Positions 37,445 through 46,415 of a stretch of DNA of 64,000 bases are shown here, piece by piece. The notes below the pieces were generated by a model, which was given only the letters and a program-made list of their open reading frames with translations, ran no database searches and had not been told where the DNA came from. Source of the DNA: Pseudorhodobacter turbinis (lineage in GTDB: Bacteria > Pseudomonadota > Alphaproteobacteria > Rhodobacterales > Rhodobacteraceae); the NCBI RefSeq assembly GCF_005234135.1, contig NZ_CP039964.1, positions 1,865,001-1,929,000 on the forward strand, given 5' to 3'. Within the stretch, counting starts at the first letter, position 1; each line of letters opens with the position of its first letter. Made by a program: the position numbers and the translations under genes.

Positions 37445-37729
37445 TCAGGTCTTCGGTATTGGCATCGCCTTCAGGGCGCCTTTTACCTGGCGGGTTTCCA
37501 TCAGGATGACATCCCGACCTGCTAACGTCAGCCCACGGTGCAACCATTGCGACAATGGGCCAGCCTCGAGCCCAATGGCGGCAATAGTGCCGTCCTGTTC
37601 GCGGGCCCAACGCACCAATTCTTCAGGTTCACTGGCGACCTGCGCTTCTTTCACGATCTTGCCATGCTCGCTGATCACGCAAATTGCGGTCTTTGCCAGC
37701 GATACATCCAACCCAACAAACAGTCTCAT
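37445..37729 (-). pseudogene. IS110-family transposase, N-terminal fragment
   Basis: From ATG 37729 the frame reads MRLFVGLDVSLAKTAIC, then AIGLEAGPLSQWL and ALKAMPI, the N-terminal DEDD nuclease half of IS110 transposases (first Asp in GLDVS, Glu in GLEAG). It breaks off near residue 90 with PIPKT and a stop where family members read KTDRRDA. The catalytic C-terminus and the transposase end are absent. This remnant abuts the dehydrogenase gene. Confidence 0.85.
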
Positions 37730-37831
37730 CCTGTGCCCTCTATGTGGATCCAATACGGGATGGTCGACAAATTGCCCCTGATCTTGCAAGCGGTAACAGG
37801 CAGTGTGCAACGCAGGCCCCGTTACGGCATC

Positions 37832-38255
37832 TCATAACCAAAAGATAACGGCTGCGGCGCGAGCAATTGCTGAGAGGAAGACGGTTGGGGATCTGTCGTA
37901 GCGGGTTGAGATGCGTCGCCAATCCTTGAGCCTGCCGAACATCCTCTCAATGTGTTACCTAGCAGCGCATGTTTACATGCGCGAGAAGGCGGTTGCGTTG
38001 TTTGTAGCGGCGCTTGTCGTACCTCACGGGTTTCTTGCGTTTCTTTCAGTCCGGGATACAGGGTCTTATACCCTTGTCCTGCAACGATTTTATGAACAGA
38101 TCAGCATCATAGCCACGGTCCCCCAGTAGGCAATCGACATTCGGCAAGCCACCCAACAACGCCCGCGCTCCGATTGTTCCAATCGTCTGCCGGGCAATGA
38201 TCAGGCGGCCACGCCCCCCTTTTTTACGCCCAAACTGATCGCCCTGCGGTGGGCC
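37832..38255 (-). pseudogene. IS5-family transposase, C-terminal fragment
   Basis: On the minus strand I can read GARALLGGLPNVDCLLGDRGYDADLF with the conserved D of the DDE core, then a stop after CIPD, a KKPVRYDKRRY-like stretch in another frame, a short foreign insert, and MFGRLKDWRRISTRYDRS with an ending AAAVIFWL and TGA at 37832-37834. So the gene is truncated at its 5' side by the IS6 element at 38256, and broken by a nonsense or frameshift change and by an insert of about 37 bases near 37958-37994. Confidence 0.8.
37965..37982. repeat. 18-bp perfect palindrome inside IS5 remnant
   Basis: GCGCATGT (37965-37972), TT, ACATGCGC (37975-37982) is a perfect hairpin. It sits within about 37 bases that interrupt the otherwise collinear NR-IERMFGRL coding region of the IS5 transposase, so it came in after the IS. 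Confidence 0.6.
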
Positions 38256-39082
38256 GGTTCTGTCGCAAACTTTTGCGATCTTTCGTTTGTTGGCTGATTT
38301 TGCGACATGGTTCTCAAACAAGCAAGCAACAGGATGTATCGGATGTCGGTTGATTTCAAGGGAGCCCATTATCCTAAAAGCGTAATCCTGTGCGCGGTTT
38401 ATTTCTATGTGCGATATAGAGTTTCCTATCGCGACCTGGAAGGAATCATGGAGGAGCGTGGAGCTGAAGTTGACCATGCAACCTTGAACCGTTGGGTGGT
38501 TAAGTTTGCGCCGCTGATGGCGGCATAAGCGCAGTCCCGCAAGAAGCCAACCGCCAAATCTTGGCGCATGGACGAAACCTACATCAAGGTTAAAGGCAAA
38601 TGGACCTATTATTACCGGGCGGTCGACAACACAGGAAAAACCCTTGATTTCATGCTGTCTGAGCGTCGCGACAAGGCGGCAGCCCGTCGATTTCTCAAGC
38701 GCGCGATTGGCAAAAATGGCGTGCCTGACCGTGTCGTCATCGACAAGAGCGGCGCCAATCTGGCGGGTCTGCAAAGCATCAATGTGATCCTGAAGTTCAC
38801 GGGCTCAGGCAACAGCATCAAGATCCTGCAGGTCAAATACCTCAACAACATTATTGAACAGGACCACCGCTTCGTAAAGCGGATCACGGGCCCAATGCTT
38901 GGCTTCAAGGCCTTCCATTCTGCCGAGGCTACCTTGGCTGCGATCGAGACCGTGCACATGACCCGAAAGGGGCAGATCCATGCCAACGGCCTCACCGCGT
39001 TTCAGCAGTTTGCTGCGCTCGCAGCATAGGTATGTCCAGGCTATGCCCGCACTCAAACTCCAACAAAATTTGCGACAGAACC
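38256..39082 (+). mobile_element. IS6-family insertion sequence (about 827 bp)
   Basis: The ends are inverted repeats, GGTTCTGTCGCAAAC at 38256-38270 and ATTTGCGACAGAACC at 39068-39082 (14 of 15 match). The flanking 8 bases, GGTGGGCC and CTTTCCAA, are not duplicates, so the copy has probably recombined or its neighbours have been lost. It cuts into the IS5 remnant on its left. The transposase inside carries a stop codon. Confidence 0.85.
38307..39029 (+). pseudogene. IS6-family transposase with in-frame stop
   Basis: One frame reads VDFKGAHYPKSVIL and YRVSYRDLEGIMEERG, hits TAA at 38526-38528 after FAPLMAA, then goes on in the same frame with SWRMDETYIKVKGKW. The DDE residues remain: D in MDETYIK, D in VIDKSGAN, E in NIIEQDHR. 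So only one nonsense change disables it. The true start may be 38334 or 38343 (MYRM, MSVDF). Confidence 0.85.
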
Positions 39083-39281
39083 CTTTCCAAAGGGGCCGTA
39101 CTTGGCTGGTTTGGAGCCGGCGCCGAACCCGGTTTTTACACCTTTTCAGGAGGATTTGTTCACGCGAAAGACTCAGGAAAAAGCCTCAGCCGAACAAGCG
39201 ATAATCGACCAGTTGATCTCCGCAACAAAGCTCTAGGACGCGAGCGAGGCAATCGAGGCGCTTTTCTCCTTCACGATCAAC

Positions 39282-39995
39282 TTGCGAGAGTTCGCGCCTT
39301 TCAATGCAATGCTGCTTCACATCCAGAAGTCCGGCCTGACCCATGCGGCGACTGCGCATGACTGGTGGCATCGCTTTGGACGTGTCCCGAAGAAGGGCAC
39401 GCGCCCTTTGCTTGTTCTGCGCACGAAAGGGCCAGTCGATTTCGTGTTTGACATTCTTGATACGGAAGGCCGCGATGTGCCGGTTGATGCGTTCGCGTTC
39501 CCGACTTTTGGAGATCTGAGTGATAATCGGTTTTCGGAGTTCATGCGAGCCGTCGGCAAGGAGCGGATCGACCTTGTCGTCCTGGACTCCGGTGATGGAC
39601 AGGCAGGGTGGATACGTCTTCTGGCTGAATCTAAGGCCGAGACCGGCAAGAACGTTTATCAACTCGCGTACAATCGAAACCACGCCGCACCGACACGCTT
39701 CGTAACCGTCGCCCACGAGTTGGCACACCTTTACCTTGGACACCTCGGGTCCGATGCCGGACGGCGGGTTCCTTACCGACGGGACACACCTCATGAGTTG
39801 ATGGAGGTGGAGGCCGAGATGGTGGCCTACCTTGTCGCAATGAGGAACGGGTTGAAGCCTAGGAGCGAGAGTTACCTTGCAAATTACAAAGGCGCGTTCG
39901 AAGACCTGAATCTCTATGCGGTGACGCGGGCCGTCAATGCTGTCGAAACGGCGATGGGGATTGCCTCGCACAAACTCTGGAACGAAAAATCATGA
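39282..39995 (+). CDS. ImmA/IrrE-family zinc metallopeptidase, probably truncated
   Basis: 237 residues from TTG 39282 (or 228 from ATG 39309). The zinc site VAHELAHLYLGH has HELAH at 145-149 and a downstream Glu in MEVEAEMVAYLV, as in the ImmA/IrrE (COG2856) family, which cleaves repressors or acts in toxin-antitoxin and mobile-element control. In the same frame, a typical N-terminal extension can be read upstream from TTG 39156 (just after AGGAGG), but it meets TAG at 39234-39236. The gene may therefore be a broken allele or start late. It overlaps the HNH gene by ATGA. Confidence 0.65.
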   Translation: MREFAPFNAMLLHIQKSGLTHAATAHDWWHRFGRVPKKGTRPLLVLRTKGPVDFVFDILDTEGRDVPVDAFAFPTFGDLSDNRFSEFMRAVGKERIDLVVLDSGDGQAGWIRLLAESKAETGKNVYQLAYNRNHAAPTRFVTVAHELAHLYLGHLGSDAGRRVPYRRDTPHELMEVEAEMVAYLVAMRNGLKPRSESYLANYKGAFEDLNLYAVTRAVNAVETAMGIASHKLWNEKS

Positions 39996-40774
39996 TCGAA
40001 GCACCCCAGTCCTTCGTCATTCGGCAGGAGTGCGATAAAATCGCATACCAGAACGGGTTTCGTCGGACGCAGAGCGAAACTGACGGATGGCGGCACTACA
40101 CCTCAACCACCTCGCAAGGGGCGATCTGGCTGGCTTCCGAGCAGACCGGCACCTGGCTACTTTCTATCGACCATGCTGGTGTGTTGGCAGAGATCGGGCT
40201 TGAGGTTTCTGATGCTGACGGCCCGGGCCTAGCGCGATTTCGGTTCACATCGCTGACCTCGCTCTATGCCGTGATGCCCCGCCTATACGAACTCGCCGTC
40301 GGTCTCCCCGACGCCCCCCTGCAAGAGTTTCTGCACCGAACGAACGGGATGCCAAAGACGACTGAAGCAGAGCGTCTGGTGGTGCAGCGTGTTGGACAGG
40401 GCATATTCCGAGACCGTCTGATCACCTACTGGCAGGGCAGTTGCCCCCTGACAGGCATCACCGACCACGCTTTGCTGCGGGCCTCCCACATCAAGCCATG
40501 GAAGGATTGCGAGAGCGACGAGGATCGACTGGATGTGCACAACGGCTTACTTTTGTCGGCGCTCTGGGGCGCCGCATTCGATCGCGGCCTCGTAACCTTC
40601 GATAACGATGGTCACCCACAGTTTTCGATGCAGCTGAGTGAAGCCGCCGCTGTCGAATTGCGATGGCAGACCCCCATTCGCCTGACAGATAAGCATCGTG
40701 TTCGCCTCGAATGGCATCGAAACAAAGTATTTGAAAAGGGTGTGGCCTTTGTCGAATCCGTGATGATTGAATGA
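39992..40774 (+). CDS. HNH endonuclease family protein
   Basis: 260 residues. The C-terminal part has a nuclease core: SCPLTGITDHALLRASHIKPWKD (150-172), with H166 as the probable general base, then DVHNGLLLSALWGAAFDRGL (181-200) with HN 183-184 and a metal-binding His or Asp. This is the HNH_2 arrangement of many putative restriction endonucleases. The N-terminal 120 residues are not recognised; they may bind DNA or a partner. The start overlaps the metallopeptidase stop by 4 bases, which argues for one operon. Confidence 0.8.
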   Translation: MIEAPQSFVIRQECDKIAYQNGFRRTQSETDGWRHYTSTTSQGAIWLASEQTGTWLLSIDHAGVLAEIGLEVSDADGPGLARFRFTSLTSLYAVMPRLYELAVGLPDAPLQEFLHRTNGMPKTTEAERLVVQRVGQGIFRDRLITYWQGSCPLTGITDHALLRASHIKPWKDCESDEDRLDVHNGLLLSALWGAAFDRGLVTFDNDGHPQFSMQLSEAAAVELRWQTPIRLTDKHRVRLEWHRNKVFEKGVAFVESVMIE

Positions 40775-41018
40775 CGGAGAATCACTGTAGAGGTTTCGGC
40801 TACATCTATAGTTGAAACAAAGCATTGGAAGATGACAGGACATCGATACAGTCGAAGCCGCTTAGGCTAACCCAAGATCAACACCTAATCCAAGATTACG
40901 AAGCATCCAAGCGCTGCTACGCTTACATACGGTGACCATGGACGTCACCTTATGTGACGAAAAACACCACCTCGTTATCGAAAGCGACAAACTAGCTGTC
41001 ATCTTTCAGGATCTTCAG
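40775..41018. other. Spacer between HNH gene and tRNA-Lys
   Basis: No gene is recognised. A small inverted repeat GGTGAC/GTCACC around CATGGAC occurs near 40931-40949. I looked for a second copy of the tRNA 3' end as an attachment site and saw none in the island. Confidence 0.4.
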
Positions 41019-41094
41019 TGGTGAGCCCAACAGGATTCGAACCTGTGACCCACTGATTAAAAGTCAGTTGCTCTACCAACTGAGCTATGGGCCC
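41019..41094 (-). tRNA. tRNA-Lys (anticodon TTT)
   Basis: 76 bases including CCA. Minus-strand acceptor GGGCCCA pairs with TGGGCTC (one G-U), D-arm GCTCAGTTGGTAGAGC, anticodon stem CTGAC-TTTTAAT-CAG with TTT, T-arm with GGTTCGAATCC. It points its 3' end toward the IS and HNH region, the usual geometry for an integrated island. Confidence 0.95.
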
Positions 41095-41197
41095 AACACT
41101 CGGGCTTACTAGAAACTTGACGCGGTGGGGTCAAGAGAAAATCGGCATTATTTTCATCTATCTGGCAAATTCATTTCAGGGAGCGTAAGAACGGGGC

Positions 41198-42037
41198 ATG
41201 AAAAACGATACACACCCCTCCGATCTGGCCTTTTTGAAAATGCATGGGCTGGGCAATGATTTTGTCATCATCGACAGTCGCGGACGTGCGGCTGTGACGA
41301 CGCCTGCCTTGGCACGCGCTTTGGGCGACCGGCATCGCGGAGTCGGCTTTGACCAGCTGGCTGAGATCAGGGACGCGCAGGACGCTGATTTTCAACTGGA
41401 TTTCTGGAATTCCGATGGCAGCCGTGCCGGCGCTTGCGGGAATGCGACGCGGTGTGTCTGTGATTTGGTGATGCGCGAAACGGGCCAGAACAGGATTCGT
41501 CTGACAACGACGCGGGGCACCTTGTTTGCACAGCGGGGGACGGATGGGCTGGTTTCGGTCAATCTGGGCACGCCACAATTGGATTGGGCCGATATTCCGC
41601 TTGCACGCGCGATGCCGACATTAAATCTGCCTTTGCCCGGCGATCCGGCGGGGATCGGGATGGGCAATCCACATTGTGTATTCTTTGTCCCCGATGCGGA
41701 TGCCGTTGCTTTGACCACCGAAGGCCCGCGTTTTGAGGTGGACCCGCTGTTCCTGCAAAAAACCAATGTGGAGTTTGCGTCGGTCATCGGCCCCGACCAT
41801 CTACGTATGCGGGTGTGGGAGCGCGGTGCGGGCGTCACGCTGGCGTGTGGTACAGGGGCCTGTGCGGTGGCGGTTGCGGCGCATCTGCGGGGGCTGACGG
41901 GGCGCAAGGTCAGGCTTGATCTTGACGGCGGTACGTTGGAAATAGACTGGCGCGAGGATGGTGTCTGGATGACCGGTCCGGTCGCCTATGTCTTTAACGG
42001 CGTTCTGACGTCAGAATTTTTGGCTGCACATATATGA
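41198..42037 (+). CDS. dapF: Diaminopimelate epimerase
   Basis: 279 residues. Catalytic cysteines C80 in AGACGNATR and C217 in [21 protein letters not shown] at the N-terminus. It epimerises LL- to meso-diaminopimelate for lysine and peptidoglycan. It starts 103 bases from the divergent tRNA-Lys gene and overlaps mtaB by ATGA. Confidence 0.96.
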   Translation: MKNDTHPSDLAFLKMHGLGNDFVIIDSRGRAAVTTPALARALGDRHRGVGFDQLAEIRDAQDADFQLDFWNSDGSRAGACGNATRCVCDLVMRETGQNRIRLTTTRGTLFAQRGTDGLVSVNLGTPQLDWADIPLARAMPTLNLPLPGDPAGIGMGNPHCVFFVPDADAVALTTEGPRFEVDPLFLQKTNVEFASVIGPDHLRMRVWERGAGVTLACGTGACAVAVAAHLRGLTGRKVRLDLDGGTLEIDWREDGVWMTGPVAYVFNGVLTSEFLAAHI

Positions 42038-43287
42038 CCGCCCCTATTTTCTCCACGCTTGGCTGCCGTTTGAATGCCTATGAAACCGAGGCCATGAAAG
42101 AGCTTGCCGCCGGTGCCGGGCTGGAGGGGGCTGTCGTCGTCAATACCTGCGCCGTAACGGCCGAGGCAGTGCGCAAGGCCAAGCAAGAGATCCGCAAGCT
42201 CGCGCGGGAAAACCCCGGCGCCACTGTGATCGTGACCGGTTGCGCCGCGCAGACAGAGCCTGAAACCTTTGCCGCCATGGCCGAGGTGACGCGTGTGATC
42301 GGCAATACTGAAAAGATGCAAGCAGAGACGTGGAATACCCTGCGCGCGCCGGATCTGATCGGGGTGACCGAGAAGATCATGGTCGATGACATCATGTCAG
42401 TGCAGGAAACCGCCGGCCATCTGATTGACGGCTTTGGCCGCCACCGCGCCTATGTGCAGGTGCAAAACGGCTGCGATCATCGTTGCACCTTTTGCATCAT
42501 CCCCTACGGGCGCGGCAATTCGCGGTCGGTTCCGGCAGGGGTTGTGGTGGATCAGATCAAGCGGCTGGTCGACAAGGGCTTTGCCGAGGTGGTGCTGACG
42601 GGGGTGGACCTTACCTCTTGGGGGGCTGATTTGCCCGCGACACCGCATCTGGGCGATTTGGTGATGCGGATTTTGCGGCTGGTGCCCGATCTGGCGCGTT
42701 TGCGCATCAGTTCCATCGATTCGATTGAGGCAGACCCCGCGCTTATGGGCGCGATTGCGACCGAATCCCGTCTGATGCCGCATCTGCATCTGAGCTTGCA
42801 AGCCGGCGATGATATGATCCTCAAACGGATGAAGCGCCGCCACTTGCGCGATGATGCCATCGCCTTTTGCGAAGAGGCCCGCCGTCTGCGCCCCGACATG
42901 ATCTTTGGCGCCGATATCATCGCAGGCTTTCCGACCGAAACCGAAGCGATGTTCGAAAACTCGCTCAAGCTGGTCACGGATTGCGACCTGACCTTCTTGC
43001 ATGTGTTCCCCTATAGCGCGCGCAAGGGGACGCCTGCGGCCCGTATGCCTGCGGTCAAGGGGCCTGTGGTCAAGGCGCGCGCGGCACAGCTGCGTATGAG
43101 GGGCGATGACGCCCTGAGCCGCCACCTGAGCGCACAAATCGGCAAAAGCCACCGCATCCTGATGGAAGGCCCGCGTATGGGCCGCACCGAACAATTCACC
43201 GAGGTTGCCTTTTCCACGGATCAGCCCGAGGGGCAGATCATCACGGCCACAATCACCGGAGCCAACGGTAAAACCTTGACCGCGTGA
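42034..43287 (+). CDS. mtaB: tRNA t6A37 methylthiotransferase MtaB
   Basis: 417 residues of the MiaB-like family. N-terminal cluster cysteines C11, C39 and C70, radical-[11 protein letters not shown] with C147, C151 and C154, and a short C-terminal TRAM-like part. It adds a methylthio group to t6A at position 37 of tRNAs. The substrate is the product of the TsaE pathway encoded at 8069 in the same window. Translated with dapF. Confidence 0.93.
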   Translation: MTAPIFSTLGCRLNAYETEAMKELAAGAGLEGAVVVNTCAVTAEAVRKAKQEIRKLARENPGATVIVTGCAAQTEPETFAAMAEVTRVIGNTEKMQAETWNTLRAPDLIGVTEKIMVDDIMSVQETAGHLIDGFGRHRAYVQVQNGCDHRCTFCIIPYGRGNSRSVPAGVVVDQIKRLVDKGFAEVVLTGVDLTSWGADLPATPHLGDLVMRILRLVPDLARLRISSIDSIEADPALMGAIATESRLMPHLHLSLQAGDDMILKRMKRRHLRDDAIAFCEEARRLRPDMIFGADIIAGFPTETEAMFENSLKLVTDCDLTFLHVFPYSARKGTPAARMPAVKGPVVKARAAQLRMRGDDALSRHLSAQIGKSHRILMEGPRMGRTEQFTEVAFSTDQPEGQIITATITGANGKTLTA

Positions 43288-43293
43288 CCTGCC

Positions 43294-44325
43294 TTAGCGC
43301 CGGATGGTATCGCCCATTTCCAGTTTTGGCGTCAGCTCGATGCGTTCCCCACCGATCAGCCCGTTCGGGTGTATGCCGGCAATAATCTGTGCCGAGGTGC
43401 GGCCAATTTCAAGCCGACAAGCATCCATTGTCGCCAAGCGGCGCGGCAACCCTTGAAGCAATTCCACCCCGTTGAAGCCGGCAAGGCCAAGACTGTTCGG
43501 CACATCAATGCCCTTTTCCAGACAGTATAAAAGCCCGCCCGCGCCGATCATGTCATTGGAATAATAGATAAAATCAAGATCAGGGCTACGCGCGAGAATT
43601 GCCTCAGTCATCTCACGGCCTTTCAGCAGGGCAGAGCCGCCTGAATAAAATTCCCGATCCGCAAGGGTGATACCGGCGGCGGCAAGGCCTTCTTCCAGCC
43701 CCTCCAGCCGTTTGCGCGCGCGGTGGTCATAGGGCATCATTGTGCCAAGAAAACCGATCCGTGTGTAGCCAGCAGCCAAAATCGCCTCGGCCATCTTCAT
43801 CCCTGCGCGGCGGTGCGAGATGCCAACCGCACTGTCCACCGCAACACCGTCCACATCCATCGCCTCGACGATGGGGATGCCTGCGTTTTCCAGCATCGCA
43901 CGGGCGGCGTCTGTATGTTCCAGCCCTGCCAAAATCACGCCCGAGGGACGCCACGACAGCATCTCATACAAAACCGATTCCTCACGTTCCGGAAGGTAAT
44001 GGGTCACGCCGACAACGGGCTGCAAACCGGTGTGTTCCAAGATCTGAGAGATACCGGTCATCACCTCCGGATAGACCATATTCGATAGCGACGGAATGAC
44101 CACCGCCACAAGGTTCACCCGTTGGCTGGCCAGTGCCCCTGCGATCTTGTTGGGCACATAGCCCAAGTTGCGCGCGGCTGTCAGTACCTTTTCGCGGGTC
44201 GCTTGCGAGACATCGCCACGGCTACGCAAAACCCGGCTAACCGTCATTTCCGAGACGCCCGACGCCTCCGAAACATCACGAAGCGTAAGCGGGCGGCGGG
44301 TATCAATGCGCGGATCTTGTGCCAA
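43294..44325 (-). CDS. LacI-family transcription regulator
   Basis: 343 residues. The helix-turn-helix LTLRDVSEASGVSEMTVSRVLRSRGDVSQATREKV (about 13-48) with hinge YVPNKIAGALAS, then a periplasmic-binding-like effector domain starting near 70. GntR/gluconate regulators of this family (VAVVIPSLSNMVYPEV) are closest by eye, so sugar or sugar-acid control is likely. It sits convergent with mtaB and divergent from the ynjF operon. A TTAACGCTAA site lies 37 bases before its start. Confidence 0.88.
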   Translation of the reverse strand: MAQDPRIDTRRPLTLRDVSEASGVSEMTVSRVLRSRGDVSQATREKVLTAARNLGYVPNKIAGALASQRVNLVAVVIPSLSNMVYPEVMTGISQILEHTGLQPVVGVTHYLPEREESVLYEMLSWRPSGVILAGLEHTDAARAMLENAGIPIVEAMDVDGVAVDSAVGISHRRAGMKMAEAILAAGYTRIGFLGTMMPYDHRARKRLEGLEEGLAAAGITLADREFYSGGSALLKGREMTEAILARSPDLDFIYYSNDMIGAGGLLYCLEKGIDVPNSLGLAGFNGVELLQGLPRRLATMDACRLEIGRTSAQIIAGIHPNGLIGGERIELTPKLEMGDTIRR

Positions 44326-44361
44326 TGTGAGGGTGCCTTTGTATTGGGTCTCTGCCCGTTG

Positions 44362-44371
44362 TTAACGCTAA
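44362..44371. promoter_or_regulatory. LacI-type operator-like palindrome
   Basis: TTAACGCTAA is a near-palindrome close to the LacI-family core TTAGCGCTAA. Its position 37 bases upstream of the LacI gene fits autoregulation; similar halves occur at 22041-22091. Confidence 0.35.
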
Positions 44372-44518
44372 TTTTTGGCTTTGTCCAAACTTCTATAGAC
44401 CCGTAACCTAGCTTGGACAGACTAAAAAAGCGTAACCGGATTGGGAGTGGCACGGGCAGGCGATCCACTGTGAACTGACAGTATTGTGTGCGGTTGTAAC
44501 ACCATAAAGGGCTGACAA

Positions 44519-45181
44519 GTGGCAGGCTATTGGCCTAAGCCAAGAGGACGAGCCCCCAATTTCTGGATGAAAATGATAGACGCAGCTCTTCTTCCGCCTT
44601 TGCGTGCTGTGCTGAATGTACCGGCGCGGGCCTTGCTTGCGCGGGGTGTTGGCGCTGACCAGGTGACCATCGCGGGGTTCTGCATCGGGCTGCTTGCCCT
44701 GCCTGCGTTGTGGCTGGGGTCGTATTGGGTGGCGCTGGCGTTGATACTGACGAACCGCTTTGCGGATGGGCTGGATGGGGTGATGGCGCGCAAGGTGGAC
44801 CCGACGGATCGGGGGGCCTTTCTGGATATCGCGCTGGATTTCTTTTTCTATGCGACTGTGCCGCTGGGCTTTGCGCTGGCCGATCAGGGGAATGCGCTGG
44901 CCGCGGCCGTGTTGATCTGTGCGTTCATCGGCACGGGGTCCAGCTTTCTGGCCTTTGCCGTTATCGCCGCCAAACGCGGGCTGCAGGCGCAAGATTACCC
45001 CACCAAGGGGATCTATTACCTTGGGGGTATAACTGAGGGCGCCGAGACCATCTCGGTTTTCGTGCTGATGTGTCTGTTCCCCGCATGGTTCGTGCCTTTG
45101 GCATTGGGCTTCGCGATGGCTTGCTTTTTCACCACTCTTTTGCGCTGGCTTCAGGGCTGGCGCGCATTCTCTGAACAGTAA
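44519..45181 (+). CDS. ynjF: CDP-alcohol phosphatidyltransferase family protein YnjF
   Basis: 220 residues, at least five membrane helices. The family active site is visible: DGVMARKVDPTDRGAFLDIALD, with the four Asp residues near 85-107. Family members join a CDP-activated group to an alcohol. Sequence features such as FIGTGSSFLAF and YYLGGITEG match E. coli YnjF, whose substrate is unknown. A GTG start at 44519 is used. It is followed by ynjB-ynjC-ynjD as in E. coli. Confidence 0.85.
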   Translation: MAGYWPKPRGRAPNFWMKMIDAALLPPLRAVLNVPARALLARGVGADQVTIAGFCIGLLALPALWLGSYWVALALILTNRFADGLDGVMARKVDPTDRGAFLDIALDFFFYATVPLGFALADQGNALAAAVLICAFIGTGSSFLAFAVIAAKRGLQAQDYPTKGIYYLGGITEGAETISVFVLMCLFPAWFVPLALGFAMACFFTTLLRWLQGWRAFSEQ

Positions 45182-45230
45182 TTTCACATGCTGTTTTCGG
45201 CATGGAACCGTTTTGAACAAAGGAACCGAT

Positions 45231-46415
45231 ATGCGCTTTATTCTGATTGCCGCCCTTAGCCTTGGTTTTGCCTCTCCCGCGTTGGCCGACTGGCAAGAGA
45301 CGCTGGATAAGGCGCGCGGCCAGACGGTCTATTGGAACGCATGGGGCGGCGATGCGCGCACCAATGCTTTTATTGCATGGGTGGGCGCGCAGACCGAGGC
45401 GCAATATGGCGTGCGGGTTGAACAGGTAAAGCTGACCGATACCGCGACCGCCGTAACGCAGGTGATTTCTGAAAAAGCGGCGGGTCAGGACAGTGGCGGT
45501 TCAGTCGATATGATCTGGATAAACGGCCCGAATTTCTTGGCGATGAAAGAGCAGGGCCTGCTGCATGGCCCCTTTGCCACCGACTTGCCGAATGCGAAAT
45601 ATCTTGACCTTGGCCCCGATGCTGCGGCCTCGGTTGATTTTACGGTTCCGGTTGACGGCTATGCCTCGGCATGGCGCTTGGCGCGGTTTGTGTTCACCTA
45701 TGACAGTGCCGTGGTGGCGAACCCGCCTGCGGATATGGCGGGGTTTCTGGATTATGCGCAAGCCAATCCGGGGCGGGTGACCCATCCAGATGTAACCAAC
45801 TTCATGGGGTCAACGTTCCTGAAGCAGGCCTTGGTGGAATTCGCGCCGGATAAAGCCGCCCTTCAAGCCCCCGTGACGGACGAAGCCTTTGCCACTGCCA
45901 GCACCCCGTTGTGGGATTGGTATGACGCCCTGCGCCCCTTGATGTGGCGCGAGGGACAGACCTTTCCTGATAACCAATCCGTTCAGCAACAGATGCTGAA
46001 TGACGGCGAGGTGGATTTTGGCGTCTCGTTCGATCCGGCCTCGGCGGCGGGCGCGATTGCCGAAGGGTTGCTGCCCGATACGGCGCGTGTGTTTGTGCCG
46101 CAGGGCGGCTCGATCGGGAATATCTCCTTTGTGGCGATCCCCTATAACGCCGCCAATGCTGCGGGGGCCGAGGTGGTGGCGAACTTCTTGCTTGATCCGG
46201 CGACCCAAGCGCATCAGCAAAACATCGACATCTTGGGCAGCTTTTCGGTGCTGGACCCGTCCAAGCTGAACACCGATCAGGTGGCGCTATTTGCGGCGTT
46301 GCCCGCATCCCCCGCGCTGCCAAAGCTGCATGATCTGGGCCCGACATTGCTGGAACCCCACGCAAGCTGGATGAACAAGCTGGTTGACGTCTGGGCCGAC
46401 CGCTACACCAAATGA
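45231..46415 (+). CDS. ynjB: ABC transporter substrate-binding protein YnjB
   Basis: 394 residues with a signal peptide (MRFILIAALSLGFASPALA). VYWNAWGGDARTNAFIAWV (about 30-48) and SVDMIWINGPNFLAMKEQGLL identify the YnjB group, related to iron and thiamine binding proteins. The ligand is not known. ATG 45231 has AGGA 8 bases before it; the TTG at 45213 does not. The stop overlaps ynjC by ATGA. Confidence 0.85.
   Translation: MRFILIAALSLGFASPALADWQETLDKARGQTVYWNAWGGDARTNAFIAWVGAQTEAQYGVRVEQVKLTDTATAVTQVISEKAAGQDSGGSVDMIWINGPNFLAMKEQGLLHGPFATDLPNAKYLDLGPDAAASVDFTVPVDGYASAWRLARFVFTYDSAVVANPPADMAGFLDYAQANPGRVTHPDVTNFMGSTFLKQALVEFAPDKAALQAPVTDEAFATASTPLWDWYDALRPLMWREGQTFPDNQSVQQQMLNDGEVDFGVSFDPASAAGAIAEGLLPDTARVFVPQGGSIGNISFVAIPYNAANAAGAEVVANFLLDPATQAHQQNIDILGSFSVLDPSKLNTDQVALFAALPASPALPKLHDLGPTLLEPHASWMNKLVDVWADRYTK

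Noticed and set aside
38046..38774. 242-codon minus-strand frame spanning the IS6 and IS5 remnants
   Set aside because: It crosses the IS6 end at 38256; only its C-terminal part is real coding (IS5 transposase), the rest is the antisense of the IS6 transposase.
40938..41024. 28-codon frame between the HNH gene and tRNA-Lys
   Set aside because: No ribosome site, ends within the tRNA 3' end, and no recognisable sequence.
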